In this document: piece after piece, positions 11,386 to 20,966 of the stretch
Position numbering within the stretch: the first letter of the stretch is position 1
Layout: the number at the start of each line of letters is the position of its first letter
NCBI RefSeq assembly: GCF_946479755.1
Contig: NZ_CAMLHC010000010.1
Location: 62,001-126,000, forward strand
Direction of reading: 5' to 3'
DNA from: an uncultured Chitinophaga sp.
Lineage (GTDB): Bacteria > Bacteroidota > Bacteroidia > Chitinophagales > Chitinophagaceae
DNA length: 64,000 bases
Position numbers and translations under genes: made by a program
Notes under the pieces: model-generated
Databases searched by the model: none
What the model saw: only the letters and a program-made list of their open reading frames with translations
Told to the model about the DNA's origin: nothing

Positions 11386-13268
11386 TGCACTTCAAAACCT
11401 ATGCGTATTGTGTCGCTTTTCTCTGTAGCAGCCTATTGAGCGCTAACGCACAATCGCTGATACCCATGCCGCGATCGGTGACAAAGCGCGCCGGCAGTTT
11501 TACCTTTCATCCTCATACCATCGTCCGGGCGGACGTGCAGGACAAGCGCGCCCTGGCCTGGTTCACCAACCGGCTGTCCGGCATGCATACGACCGGCAAC
11601 AAAGCAGTCGCCGCTGCCTCAAAAACACCTGCGCTCGTGATCTCTGACCGCGACACAGTGCAGCTTCCTCCAGAAGGGTACAGGCTGGAAGTAACACCAG
11701 ACAGCATTCTGCTGACAGGTCGCAACGCAGGTTTGTTCTACGGCATGCAGACCTTATTACAGCTGCTTTCTGACCAAACCACCCTCTCCTGTGTCAGCAT
11801 CACCGATGCGCCCCGTTACGGCTACCGCGGCCTGATGCTGGACGTATCCCGGCACTTCTTTACCGTTGCTCAGATCAAAGACCTGCTCGACCTGATGGCC
11901 TGCTATAAGCTCAACCGCTTTCACTGGCACCTGACAGACGACCAGGGCTGGCGGCTGGAGATCAAAAGTCTCCCTGAGCTCACACGCACCGGCGCATGGC
12001 GGGTGCCCCGCATTGAATTCAGCGGTAACACCCTCCCACCACAGCCCGGCGAAAAAGCTACCGACGGCGGTTTTTACACACAGGAAGAAGTAAAAGATAT
12101 CATCCGCTACGCTGCCGAAAGGCATATTGAAATACTGCCGGAGATAGACGTACCGGGGCATTCCATGGCCGCTATCGCATCGTACCCCTGGTTGTGTGTA
12201 ACACGTGACAGCAGCATTAAAGTGAATCCGGGAAGCAGCTTCGCCAAATGGTTCCCCTCCGGTGGCTTTGAAATGTATACAGACAATTCCCTGAATCCTG
12301 TTGACGAAAGGGTATATCAGTGGCTGGACAAAGTGTTTGGAGAAGTGGCAGCATTGTTTCCTTACCCTTATATCCACATCGGCGGCGATGAATGTTACAA
12401 AGCTTTCTGGGAGAAAGACAGCAGCGTGCAACGGTTTATGAAACAACACAACATCCGCGACAGCCATGCACTGCAGGGTTATTTCATCTCCCGGTTAAAC
12501 AAGATCATTCAATCCAAAAACAAAAAGATGATCGCGTGGGATGAAATCGCCGAAGGCGATTTCAAGGAAGATATTGTGGTGATGAACCGGTTCGGAGAGA
12601 AAGGCGCGGTACAACAAATAAAAAAGGGACTGGACATTATACTCGCGCCCGGCGGCAACGGGCTCTATTTCGATTACGCCCAGAGTCCTTCGGAACAGGA
12701 GCCTTCCAGTCATGGCGGTAATGCCCCCGCATGGAAAGCCTATCAATACAATCCTGACTACGCGGCACTTTCCGGCGAGGAACGCAAACACATTATGGGC
12801 GTGGAAGCCTGCGTGTGGACGGAGAACATCCCTGACATTTCCAAACTGCAATACATGCTGCTGCCCCGTATGCTGGCGCTGGCAGAAACCGGGTGGTCAG
12901 CTATGGAGAACAAAGATTACCAGCGTTTTGCTACTACCGCGCTGCCGGCGCACCTGGCGCGTTTCGACAAAACCGGTATGAATTATCGTGTGCCCACTGT
13001 TTTTCCCTATACCGACAGCACCATCGTCACCGGTTCTTTCCGGTTTGAAGTAACGCAGCCACCCGTACCGGGCGCCCATATCTATTACACGCTGAACAAC
13101 CGGCCGCCGGGAGATTATGATCACCTGTACACTGGCCCGGTGACCATTACTGTGCCGAAAGGCAAAACCATCACCTTAAAAACCATCGTGATCACACCAG
13201 CGGGCCGCAGAAGCATTACCACCCGCACTGTACTGGACAATAGTGACAAACCTAAAAACGAACATTAG
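11385..13268 (+). CDS. GH20 beta-N-acetylhexosaminidase
   Basis: A 627-residue secreted exo-hexosaminidase that removes terminal GlcNAc or GalNAc by substrate-assisted catalysis. A signal peptide (cleavage near SANAQ) precedes the GH20b N-terminal domain (residues about 25-140) and the GH20 TIM barrel (about 145-510). The catalytic pair Asp335-Glu336 is visible in HIGGDECYKAFW; FHWHLTDDQGWRLEI and EIDVPGHSMA are also family motifs. The C-terminal 100 residues resemble the chitobiase/beta-hexosaminidase C-terminal domain. Its start codon shares one base with the stop of the preceding lipoprotein gene, so the two are translationally coupled. It implies an N-acetylhexosamine-bearing substrate for the locus. 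Confidence 0.95.
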   Translation: MHFKTYAYCVAFLCSSLLSANAQSLIPMPRSVTKRAGSFTFHPHTIVRADVQDKRALAWFTNRLSGMHTTGNKAVAAASKTPALVISDRDTVQLPPEGYRLEVTPDSILLTGRNAGLFYGMQTLLQLLSDQTTLSCVSITDAPRYGYRGLMLDVSRHFFTVAQIKDLLDLMACYKLNRFHWHLTDDQGWRLEIKSLPELTRTGAWRVPRIEFSGNTLPPQPGEKATDGGFYTQEEVKDIIRYAAERHIEILPEIDVPGHSMAAIASYPWLCVTRDSSIKVNPGSSFAKWFPSGGFEMYTDNSLNPVDERVYQWLDKVFGEVAALFPYPYIHIGGDECYKAFWEKDSSVQRFMKQHNIRDSHALQGYFISRLNKIIQSKNKKMIAWDEIAEGDFKEDIVVMNRFGEKGAVQQIKKGLDIILAPGGNGLYFDYAQSPSEQEPSSHGGNAPAWKAYQYNPDYAALSGEERKHIMGVEACVWTENIPDISKLQYMLLPRMLALAETGWSAMENKDYQRFATTALPAHLARFDKTGMNYRVPTVFPYTDSTIVTGSFRFEVTQPPVPGAHIYYTLNNRPPGDYDHLYTGPVTITVPKGKTITLKTIVITPAGRRSITTRTVLDNSDKPKNEH

Positions 13269-13270
13269 CC

Positions 13271-16200
13271 ATGCAAAAAAGCATTTGCCGATTCTTATGC
13301 CGTACACTGATCATCGCAGCCGTATTGGTTGCTTCCGATACACACGCGCAACAAAAGTTGCCACGGTTTGAAGAGGTGGCCGCCGGATTTAAAAAACCCG
13401 GCGCTGATTATGGAACAGTGCCCTTCTGGGTATGGAACACCAAAGTTACCAAACGTAATATCGACTCCATGCTGAACGACTACCGCAAGAATGATTTCGG
13501 TGGCGTTATTATTCATCCGCGGCCGGGATTAATTACCGAATACCTGTCCAAAGAGTGGTTCGATTTATTTACCTATGCCGTACAACAAGGGAAAAAGCTG
13601 GGACTGAACATCTGGATATACGATGAAAACTCCTACCCTACCGGCTTTGGCGGCGGCCTGGTGGGAGAACAAATGCCCGAAGCGTACAACCAGGGCCAGA
13701 TGTTGTATATGGAAGAAGTGAACCAGTTGCCCGCAGACCTGTCTCCCTATTTTCTTATACTGAAAAAAGAAAATGGTGGTAACAAGGATATCACCGGGCA
13801 GCAGCAGGCCGAAGCCGGCAAAACAGGACAGTATCAGCTTTTCAAAAAGGTAAACTACCAACGCTCCAACCGGGGCTCTGTGGCCGGTCCTATCGGGGTA
13901 TCCTATGTAGACCTGATGGCCAGAGGCGTTACCGAAAAGTTCATTGACGTGACCTACAAAGGTTACGAGCAGGTGATGGGCAAGGAATTCGGCAAGGCCA
14001 TTAAAGGTGTGTTCTCCGATGAACCGACGATTATCAACGAGGGGCGCAACTGTGTCCGCTGGACGCCTGACCTGTTCGACCGTTTCTATAAAAACTGGGG
14101 ATATGATCTCCGGCTGCACCTGCCTTCCCTTTTCAAAGAAACGGGCGACTGGAAACGGGTCCGCCACAACTACTATGAGATGCTGTTGCAGCTGTTCGTA
14201 GACCGGTGGTCCAAGCCGGTGGCAGACTACATGCAAAAGCACCAGCTGGTGTGGACCGGACATTACTGGGAACATGGCTGGCCCAGTCCCTATCATGGTC
14301 CGGACAATATGGCGATGTACGCCTGGCATCAGATGCCGGGCATCGATATGTTGTTCAACCAGTTCAACGAAGACAAGCCGGTACAATTCGGCAATATCCG
14401 CGCCGTGAAGGAACTGAGCAGTGTAGCCAATCAGCTGGGCAAAACCCGTACGTTGTCTGAGACCTATGGCGGCGCCGGCTGGGAGCTGACCTTTAAAGAC
14501 ATGAAACGGCTGGCCGACTGGCAGTTTGTACTGGGTGTCAATTTCATGAACCAGCATTTGTCGTTTATGACGCTGACGGGTGCACGTAAATACGACTATC
14601 CACCCAGTTTCTCCTATCACGAGCCTTGGTGGCCCTACTACCGGCAAATGAACCACTATTTTACACGGCTTTCTTATCTGTTGACCCAAGGGCAGCAGTA
14701 CAATGACATCCTCATCATCGAACCCACCACCTCCGCCTGGATGTACTATGCCCGGGACGGAGAGCACAAACGTTTCTTCGACATCACCAAAAGCTTTAAT
14801 GATTTTGTGACGCTGATGCAGCGGGCGCAGCTGGAGTATGATCTGGGCTCTGAAAACATTATCAAAGACAACGGCCGGGTAAAAGGAGACCGCTTTATCA
14901 TCGGAGAGCGGGCTTACAGGATGGTGGTCATACCGCCTGGCATGGAAAATATCAATGGCGCTACTTTCCGGCTGCTGAAAGATTATATGGCTGCTGGTGG
15001 TAAGGTAGTATGTTTTGAGCAGTTACGGTTGGTGGACGGTGCGGAGAACAAGGCGCTGGCGGCTATGTTGCCGCCGGATAAGATACAGGCTGTCAGCACA
15101 ACGCCGTTTGAAAATGCTGGTTTTCGTATAACCGGAAGGGATAGTATTGGTGGCAAGCTTTATCATCAGCGGCGGCAGCTGGCCGATGGCGAGTTATTGC
15201 TGCTGACCAATGCCAGCATGACCAATGCTTCTTCCGGAAGTATCGGGATGAAGGGTAACGATGTATTGGAGATGGATATGCATTCCGGGAAGATTGCCCG
15301 GTATCGTTGCGCGCGACAAAACGGGGAGGTGCAGTTTGATGTTAATGTGCCGCCTGCCGGCAGCCTGATGTTGTTCATCGCGAACAAACAACAGACCGGT
15401 TACCCGTTGACGCCGCAGGCCGGCAACCGGACGGCTGTCAATGCTTCCGCCACGGTAGTATCCCGGCCGGCAGACAACACGCTGACGATTGATTTCTGTG
15501 ATCTTTATTTACATCAGCCCGATACCGCTTATCTGCGGCTGCATGTCGGGCAGGCTTCCAATACCGCCTTCAAACACCACGGATTTACCGACGGTGTAGG
15601 CAACCCCTGGAACAACCGCACGCAATTTAAAGATGCCATTGTGAGCAGGGATACCTTCTCTACCGGCACCGGCTATACGGTGGTGTATCATTTTAACCTG
15701 AAAGACGGGGTTGACGGGCATAACTTCAAAGCCGTGATAGAGCAGCCGGGTCTCTGGCACAGTGTAAAAATCAACGGGGTAACCGTTAAAAACGAACCCG
15801 GTCAATGGTGGCTGGACCGCTCCTTCGGCGTATACCGGATCGGCCGCCACGTAAAGGCCGGTGATAATGAACTGGCGGTGACCGTAGCGCCCATGAGCGT
15901 ATATGCAGAAATTGAGCCGGTGTATATCCTGGGCGATTTTAACCTCGAACCGGCGGCACGGGGATGGGACATTACACCACCCCAACCGGTGCAGATAGGC
16001 AACTGGCGCAAACAGGGGTTGCCGTTATACAGTCAGGGTATCGTCTATACGAAAACTTTTACCGCTGACGGACGGGCAGCTTCTTACGCCGTAACCCTGG
16101 GCAAATGGCAGGGCACTGTGGCAGCGGTGGAAGTGAATGGTGTATTTGCCGGTATTATCACCGCCGAACCTAACCGGCTGGACATCGGGCGTTGGGTAAA

Positions 16201-16396
16201 AAAGGGGAACAATAAAGTAGCGGTGACCGTGATCGGCAGCCTGAAGAATCTCCTGGGGCCGTTTTACAACAAGCCTGCTCCGGGATTGGTAGATCCCGGC
16301 AGATGGTATAATGTCAAAACACAGCCTTCCGGCGATGCGTATGATCTTTATGATTATGGTCTGATGGAAGATTATGAGATACAGGTTGTCCGCTAG
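13271..16396 (+). CDS. GH106-like glycosyl hydrolase (alpha-L-rhamnosidase family candidate)
   Basis: A 1041-residue secreted protein; signal peptide cleavage near THAQ. The N-terminal part (GTVPFWVWNTKVTKRNIDSM, GGVIIHPRPGL, LGLNIWIYDENSYPTG) matches the barrel of GH106-type hydrolases. Candidate acidic catalytic residues lie in GVFSDEPTI and SETYGGAGWELT. The C-terminal 350 residues carry galactose-binding-like beta-sandwiches (DRSFGVYRIGRHVKAGDNEL, VTVIGSLKNLLGPF) as in glycosyl hydrolase 2-type binding domains. GH106 members hydrolyse alpha-L-rhamnosides, but distant relatives are uncharacterised, so the specificity is not certain. It starts two bases after the GH20 gene and ends the operon. 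Confidence 0.8.
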   Translation: MQKSICRFLCRTLIIAAVLVASDTHAQQKLPRFEEVAAGFKKPGADYGTVPFWVWNTKVTKRNIDSMLNDYRKNDFGGVIIHPRPGLITEYLSKEWFDLFTYAVQQGKKLGLNIWIYDENSYPTGFGGGLVGEQMPEAYNQGQMLYMEEVNQLPADLSPYFLILKKENGGNKDITGQQQAEAGKTGQYQLFKKVNYQRSNRGSVAGPIGVSYVDLMARGVTEKFIDVTYKGYEQVMGKEFGKAIKGVFSDEPTIINEGRNCVRWTPDLFDRFYKNWGYDLRLHLPSLFKETGDWKRVRHNYYEMLLQLFVDRWSKPVADYMQKHQLVWTGHYWEHGWPSPYHGPDNMAMYAWHQMPGIDMLFNQFNEDKPVQFGNIRAVKELSSVANQLGKTRTLSETYGGAGWELTFKDMKRLADWQFVLGVNFMNQHLSFMTLTGARKYDYPPSFSYHEPWWPYYRQMNHYFTRLSYLLTQGQQYNDILIIEPTTSAWMYYARDGEHKRFFDITKSFNDFVTLMQRAQLEYDLGSENIIKDNGRVKGDRFIIGERAYRMVVIPPGMENINGATFRLLKDYMAAGGKVVCFEQLRLVDGAENKALAAMLPPDKIQAVSTTPFENAGFRITGRDSIGGKLYHQRRQLADGELLLLTNASMTNASSGSIGMKGNDVLEMDMHSGKIARYRCARQNGEVQFDVNVPPAGSLMLFIANKQQTGYPLTPQAGNRTAVNASATVVSRPADNTLTIDFCDLYLHQPDTAYLRLHVGQASNTAFKHHGFTDGVGNPWNNRTQFKDAIVSRDTFSTGTGYTVVYHFNLKDGVDGHNFKAVIEQPGLWHSVKINGVTVKNEPGQWWLDRSFGVYRIGRHVKAGDNELAVTVAPMSVYAEIEPVYILGDFNLEPAARGWDITPPQPVQIGNWRKQGLPLYSQGIVYTKTFTADGRAASYAVTLGKWQGTVAAVEVNGVFAGIITAEPNRLDIGRWVKKGNNKVAVTVIGSLKNLLGPFYNKPAPGLVDPGRWYNVKTQPSGDAYDLYDYGLMEDYEIQVVR

Positions 16397-16412
16397 CGGA
16401 CAACCTGTTTTG
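16381..16412 (+). terminator. Perfect palindrome across the last stop codon of the PUL
   Basis: A perfect 28-bp palindrome, ACAGGTTGTCCGCT and its reverse complement (16381-16408), contains the TAG stop of the GH106-like gene and runs into TTTTGG. It probably ends the PUL transcript, although the T-tract is short. Its stop-codon overlap means the hairpin forms only once ribosomes clear the end. Confidence 0.55.
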
Positions 16413-16634
16413 GTTAACCCCGGTGATCTGTCAGCTGTTTAATTCTATAAAATAAAACAGTATATTGCGGTGGTTTAAAAAAATTAATATGTAGTATACT
16501 TGTGAAATGTTAACCTGCTTGAATGCCCTTGGAGTGCAACTTCCGGTTTGATTCCCGGAAACTGATAAAACGTCTCATTTCCCGGTGGGATGATTAGCAA
16601 TACCATGAGCCCGTTCTGATAGAAATTTTTACCG

Positions 16635-19600
16635 ATGAAAGCATTAAAATATTCTCTGTTCCTGTTGATAATATTCAGCTCCCGTCTGTTTGCCCAGGAA
16701 GAATCGCTCAACCCGACAAAATTCAATGTAATCCCACCCTCCCCGAACGCTGCCGCATTGGGGAAATATGGTGAAATTCCGGTCAACCTGTTTAATGGCT
16801 TGCCGAACATTGAAATTCCCCTGACCGCTATCGCCGTTGGTAGTGAATTTAATATGCCTGTCAACTTAACTTATCATGCTGCAGGTAACAGGGTAGATGA
16901 TGTAGCCTCCTATGTGGGGCTGGGATGGGCGTTAAACGCCGGCGGCGTAGTTACCAGGACCGTGCGGGGCCTGCCGGATGAATATGGTTACCTTGGCTCC
17001 GGGCATGGTAAGTTGATTTCTCCGGTGCGTACAACGACGGTCGATTCCAGCAATTTTCCACAATTCAGGTCATGTGCAGTAGGCATCATTGACTGTCAGC
17101 CGGATGAGTTTTCCTATAATTTTGGTGGCCAGAGCGGGAAGTTCGTTGTAGATACCAACGGGCGGGTACAGCTGATGCCCTATAAAAATATCCGTGTCAA
17201 ATGGGACTGGGCAAACGATGCCGGTTTCACCATCACCACAGAGAACGGAACAAAATATATTTTTAAAACAGCTGACAAAACGTGGATTACCAGTAACTGT
17301 GGCGATTCCTACGACTCCTATACCTCCGCCTGGTACCTGACCACCATTATACTGCCTGTAAGTAAACGTACTATTAACTTTGAATATATTTCAGGTAGTG
17401 TCTCCGTCTCCTCCACCTCGGAGACAGAATCACGGAGCGGGTGTCTGGCTGGATGCGGCCCAACACAAGGGTGTCCTGGACTGGTGCCTGCACTCAGCAC
17501 CTGCGTTACTAACCGGACGTACTCCCAGCAACAAATCAGCAAAATCGATTACCCAGGTGGCAGGATCAGTTTTAATTATACCTATCCGAGAACAGATATT
17601 GGTACCGGAAAGGCGCTAAGTGAGATTACGGTATCCTCCAATGTGGGCGGGATTTACGCAGATGTGCATAAGTACAGGCTGGACTACACTACGCCCGATC
17701 GTTTAAAATTGCAGTCCGTGAACACCGTAGATTTGACCGGCAATGTGATCTCCGCATACAAACTATATTATGAATCAACACCTCTCCCGGCCATCAACGC
17801 CAAATCCAAAGACCATTGGGGGTATTTTAACGGCGCAAACAATACCACGTTAATCCCGGCAGACTGGCGACAGGGATTTTTGGGCGCCGACAGGGAACCG
17901 AACAGTAACTTTACCAAAGCAGGCATCCTTGAAAGAATTGAATATCCAACAGGCGGGTATACTGCTTTTGAGTTTGAAAACCATACCTATAGCAATTACG
18001 GTGGCGGCGACGCCGTGGTGGATTCCATATACCAGCCGGTCACCGTCTATAAAAGCGTCATTACAAACCCTCAGCAGCGCGGCCCTAAATATGATACCAT
18101 TAGATTGAGCCTTACATCAGGCCAGTATGTACGTTTGGCCGCCACTATAAATTCCTGTTGCGGCAATATTGCCAGGGCTACCGCCATCGAGGTGGCGACA
18201 GGGAAAAGAGAGATTCTTTCCGCCAATATACCTTATGTCTCTTTTAATGCCGGAGAACACCTGGTGGTCCTTGAAGCGCAGCACAGCGAGGAAACCGCCT
18301 CCGATGAACGAGTATCTGTATCCCTTACTTATAACACTGTTACCGGTTACACCCGCATAGGTACCGCCAGCGGGCTTCGGATTGGCAAAATCACCACTTA
18401 CGACGGCGTGAGTCATGACAACGATATTATTAAGACATACACTTATAACTACGGCAGCGATACGCTGTCCAGCGGTTATTTATGCAACCGGCCTAAATAC
18501 AGCTATTCCTACGTAGCACTGAAAGGGATCAAAAATCCCGACGGTATAGTCAATCCAAACTTTCCTTGTCCGCTGATTATCCGTACTTCGGCTCCCAACA
18601 ACGAAATAGAATCCGGGCAGGGTGCGGTAGTATACAAAGAGGTGCTGGAAAGCATCGGCAGCAATAAACAAAACGGGAGTATCCGGTATGTTTACCAGTT
18701 GGAAAATAACGCCGACGGCTTGAATATTTATCCCTTCGGCCCTTCCCCCAATGTGAACATCACCAACGGAATGCTGAAGCAACAGCTGACGTTTGATCAA
18801 AGCGGAAAACGTGTGGTAGAGACGATCAACGAATATGAGGTGTACGAAAAAGGAAAGGTACAGGGATGGAAAGCCGGTTATCTTGAAAAAGGGTTCAATT
18901 ATACAGGTCCCAATTTCGAAAAATTCAGAAGTAATTATTATGAATACAAAAGTAGTGGGGTGCTGTTGAAAAAAACTACTCAAAAACAGTATCTGGGTAC
19001 CGAGTGGCTGACCACTGCCACCGAATACCTGTATGATAACATGCAGCATATACAGCCGACGCGTATACATAAGACCACGTCGGAAATGGACGATCTGTGG
19101 ACATACAATAAGTATCCCACAGATTACAATATTCCTGCCGGTGCATTGTCCGCAGGATTACAGGCATTGAAATTTATGCAGGACAGCAATATGCACAACA
19201 CCATTATTGAGCAGTATACGCAACAGATCTCCGGAGGAACCACTACCACACTGTCCGGAGCGCAGGTGCAATACAGAATACAGCCAGCAGTCAATAATCA
19301 GGGGGCGGTAATGTCTGCAGCCTACAAGCTTAATGTTAGCTCTCCGCTGGCTACTTTTGTACCTATGTATGTTGTCAACAATGATCTGAAACGAGACGTC
19401 AATTACGAGCAGGTACTGAATTTCCTCCGGTATGACAGCACAGGTAATATACAGGAACAGCATAAGACAAATGATGTCAGGGAAATATATGTCTGGGGTT
19501 ACAACAGCTTGTATCCCGTCGCCAAAATCGTCGGGGCCGACTATCAGACGGCGATAAGTTATGTTGACCCGGCTGTTATCCGGAATCCGCAGAACGATGC

Positions 19601-19832
19601 GCAGCTCCGTACCGAACTGGACAAGATCCGTACCGGCCTAAAAAATACAGCAGCGTTGGTCAGCACCTATACGTACAAGCCGGCCGTTGGTGTCACCAGC
19701 GAAACAGATCCCAGTGGCAAAGTCACCTATTACGAATATGACAACCTTGGGCGCCTGCAGATCATCAAAGATCAGGATGGTAAAATACTCAAACAGTTCA
19801 GCTATCAATATCAACAACCACTCAATCAATAA
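16635..19832 (+). CDS. RHS/YD-repeat surface protein
   Basis: A 1065-residue secreted protein typical of Bacteroidota RHS-like proteins. A signal peptide (MKALKYSLFLLIIF, cleavage near LFAQ) is followed by the conserved opening SPNAAALGKYGEIPVNLFNG and the sugar-barrel-like region YVGLGWALNAGGVVTRTVRG. The C-terminal end has a YD repeat (TYYEYDNLGRLQIIKDQDGK) and finishes soon after it, without an obvious toxin domain. Such proteins are usually surface-exposed shells, but the role here is unknown. The 238 bases upstream hold no convincing gene; TATACTTG near 16495 is a weak -7 candidate. Confidence 0.88.
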   Translation: MKALKYSLFLLIIFSSRLFAQEESLNPTKFNVIPPSPNAAALGKYGEIPVNLFNGLPNIEIPLTAIAVGSEFNMPVNLTYHAAGNRVDDVASYVGLGWALNAGGVVTRTVRGLPDEYGYLGSGHGKLISPVRTTTVDSSNFPQFRSCAVGIIDCQPDEFSYNFGGQSGKFVVDTNGRVQLMPYKNIRVKWDWANDAGFTITTENGTKYIFKTADKTWITSNCGDSYDSYTSAWYLTTIILPVSKRTINFEYISGSVSVSSTSETESRSGCLAGCGPTQGCPGLVPALSTCVTNRTYSQQQISKIDYPGGRISFNYTYPRTDIGTGKALSEITVSSNVGGIYADVHKYRLDYTTPDRLKLQSVNTVDLTGNVISAYKLYYESTPLPAINAKSKDHWGYFNGANNTTLIPADWRQGFLGADREPNSNFTKAGILERIEYPTGGYTAFEFENHTYSNYGGGDAVVDSIYQPVTVYKSVITNPQQRGPKYDTIRLSLTSGQYVRLAATINSCCGNIARATAIEVATGKREILSANIPYVSFNAGEHLVVLEAQHSEETASDERVSVSLTYNTVTGYTRIGTASGLRIGKITTYDGVSHDNDIIKTYTYNYGSDTLSSGYLCNRPKYSYSYVALKGIKNPDGIVNPNFPCPLIIRTSAPNNEIESGQGAVVYKEVLESIGSNKQNGSIRYVYQLENNADGLNIYPFGPSPNVNITNGMLKQQLTFDQSGKRVVETINEYEVYEKGKVQGWKAGYLEKGFNYTGPNFEKFRSNYYEYKSSGVLLKKTTQKQYLGTEWLTTATEYLYDNMQHIQPTRIHKTTSEMDDLWTYNKYPTDYNIPAGALSAGLQALKFMQDSNMHNTIIEQYTQQISGGTTTTLSGAQVQYRIQPAVNNQGAVMSAAYKLNVSSPLATFVPMYVVNNDLKRDVNYEQVLNFLRYDSTGNIQEQHKTNDVREIYVWGYNSLYPVAKIVGADYQTAISYVDPAVIRNPQNDAQLRTELDKIRTGLKNTAALVSTYTYKPAVGVTSETDPSGKVTYYEYDNLGRLQIIKDQDGKILKQFSYQYQQPLNQ

Positions 19833-19833
19833 A

Positions 19834-19888
19834 TACTAAAAGAGAAGAGGTTATCCGCCGGAAGCAGATAACCTCTTCTCTTTTAGTA
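19834..19888 (+). terminator. Strong terminator hairpin after the RHS gene
   Basis: A perfect 22-bp stem, TACTAAAAGAGAAGAGGTTATC and its complement, with an 11-base loop, begins one base after the stop codon. The downstream arm itself contains the run CTTTT. Confidence 0.85.
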
Positions 19889-19942
19889 CTTTAACGCCAT
19901 GCTGATTTCCGCCGGTAGTTGCAGTGAAACCGGAGCAGGATG

Positions 19943-20095
19943 TCACTCCCAATTTTTATTTCCCCATACATGCAGCTGCTGCAATATTTCAATCAGCTCC
20001 TTCGCTTTGTCGGTATGCTTGTAAAGGGTCTGCGGCGGCACTGTTTCAGCAACCGACTCCTTCTCTACCAATCCTTCACGCACCAGCTCCGACAT
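19943..20095 (-). pseudogene. HxlR-type winged-helix regulator, C-terminal remnant
   Basis: On the minus strand, about 50 residues read MSELVREGLVEKESVAETVP, then a PQTLYKHTDKAKELIEIL segment and LHVWGNKNWE before a TGA stop. This matches the second half of an HxlR winged helix (recognition-helix end, wing with VP and Y, then LT-type helix ending in WG). The preceding half of the domain (the RFNELRR..GIS region) is absent, and the upstream bases instead belong to the plus-strand remnant described next. It is therefore a 5'-deleted gene, not an active regulator. Confidence 0.55.
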
Positions 20096-20100
20096 GGCAG

Positions 20101-20184
20101 TACGATGAACTGGTAACCGATCACGATGCGATGATCACCATGCCAAAAGAAACCGCCGCATTGCTGGCGTCCTTTGCGAAATAG
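20101..20184 (+). pseudogene. Alpha/beta hydrolase, C-terminal remnant
   Basis: The frame ending at the TAG at 20182 reads YDELVTDHDAMITMPKETAA and LLASFAK. This looks like the last 28 residues of an alpha/beta hydrolase, where the HDAM stretch carries the catalytic His. Upstream the frame runs into the antisense of the HxlR remnant, so the rest of the gene is missing. An HxlR regulator next to a hydrolase is a common pairing; here an internal deletion appears to have joined the two gene ends. Confidence 0.45.
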
Positions 20185-20261
20185 GCACCTATCATTAATT
20201 AACAGGATGTTAGGAGAAAGCAGGCATAAATTCCTGTATCTTTCCCTAACATCCATTCCAC

Positions 20262-20915
20262 ATGATAAAAGTAACCTTCCTGGCATTATCCGCTTTCCTG
20301 TTGACCAGCTGTGCTACCAGGCTGACCGACAACAAAAAAACTGCGCTGAAAAACGAACTGGCGGAAATGGTAAAAACCGACCAGATCGCAGCCTTCATTC
20401 GCCAGGGCAAGTACAAGGAATATTCCCAGGAGCAATGGGACCGCTTTAAAGACAGCGTGTATACGACACATCAGAAAAGAATCGCCGTTATCTTCCGGCA
20501 GTACGGGTTCCCTGGCATCGACATGGTAGGTAAAGACGGCTCCAATCACTTCTGGCTGCTGGTACAGCACAGCGATAAATTCCCCGAATTCCAGGTTAAA
20601 GTGCTGAAAGCGATGAAAAAGGAAGTAAAAAAGCAGAATGCCAATCCCAATAACTACGCCTATCTGTATGACCGGGTGCAGGTCAATGCCGGTAAAAAAC
20701 AACTATTCGGTACACAGGTCACTTACCAGGCCAACACCACCGGCAGGGCTTTTCCTAAAATCGGACTGATCGACTCTGCGAATGTGGATAAGATCAGGAA
20801 GGAATATACCTTATCACCATTAAAGGAATATCTGAACCAGATGACGGAGATGCACTATGAAATGAATAAGAAGATTTACCAGGAGAAGGGGGTAATGAAA
20901 CCTGATCTGTATTGA
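20262..20915 (+). CDS. DUF6624-like lipoprotein
   Basis: A 217-residue lipoprotein (MIKVTFLALSAFLLTSC; lipobox LLTSC). The body has VIFRQYGFPGIDMVGKDGSN and HFWLLVQHSDKFPEFQVKVL, then NYAYLYDRVQVNAGKKQLFG, all typical of DUF6624 proteins. No activity is established for the family. A stand-alone gene, possibly co-transcribed with the next gene 51 bases downstream. Confidence 0.8.
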   Translation: MIKVTFLALSAFLLTSCATRLTDNKKTALKNELAEMVKTDQIAAFIRQGKYKEYSQEQWDRFKDSVYTTHQKRIAVIFRQYGFPGIDMVGKDGSNHFWLLVQHSDKFPEFQVKVLKAMKKEVKKQNANPNNYAYLYDRVQVNAGKKQLFGTQVTYQANTTGRAFPKIGLIDSANVDKIRKEYTLSPLKEYLNQMTEMHYEMNKKIYQEKGVMKPDLY

Positions 20916-20966
20916 GCATGCAGTTATGGAATTTCGCGGGACCTGCATCTTCCAGAAAACGGATAT

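Noticed and set aside
13565..14767. A 400-codon minus-strand frame in the GH106-like gene
   Set aside because: Same reason: antisense to a strongly supported coding region, with no recognisable domain.
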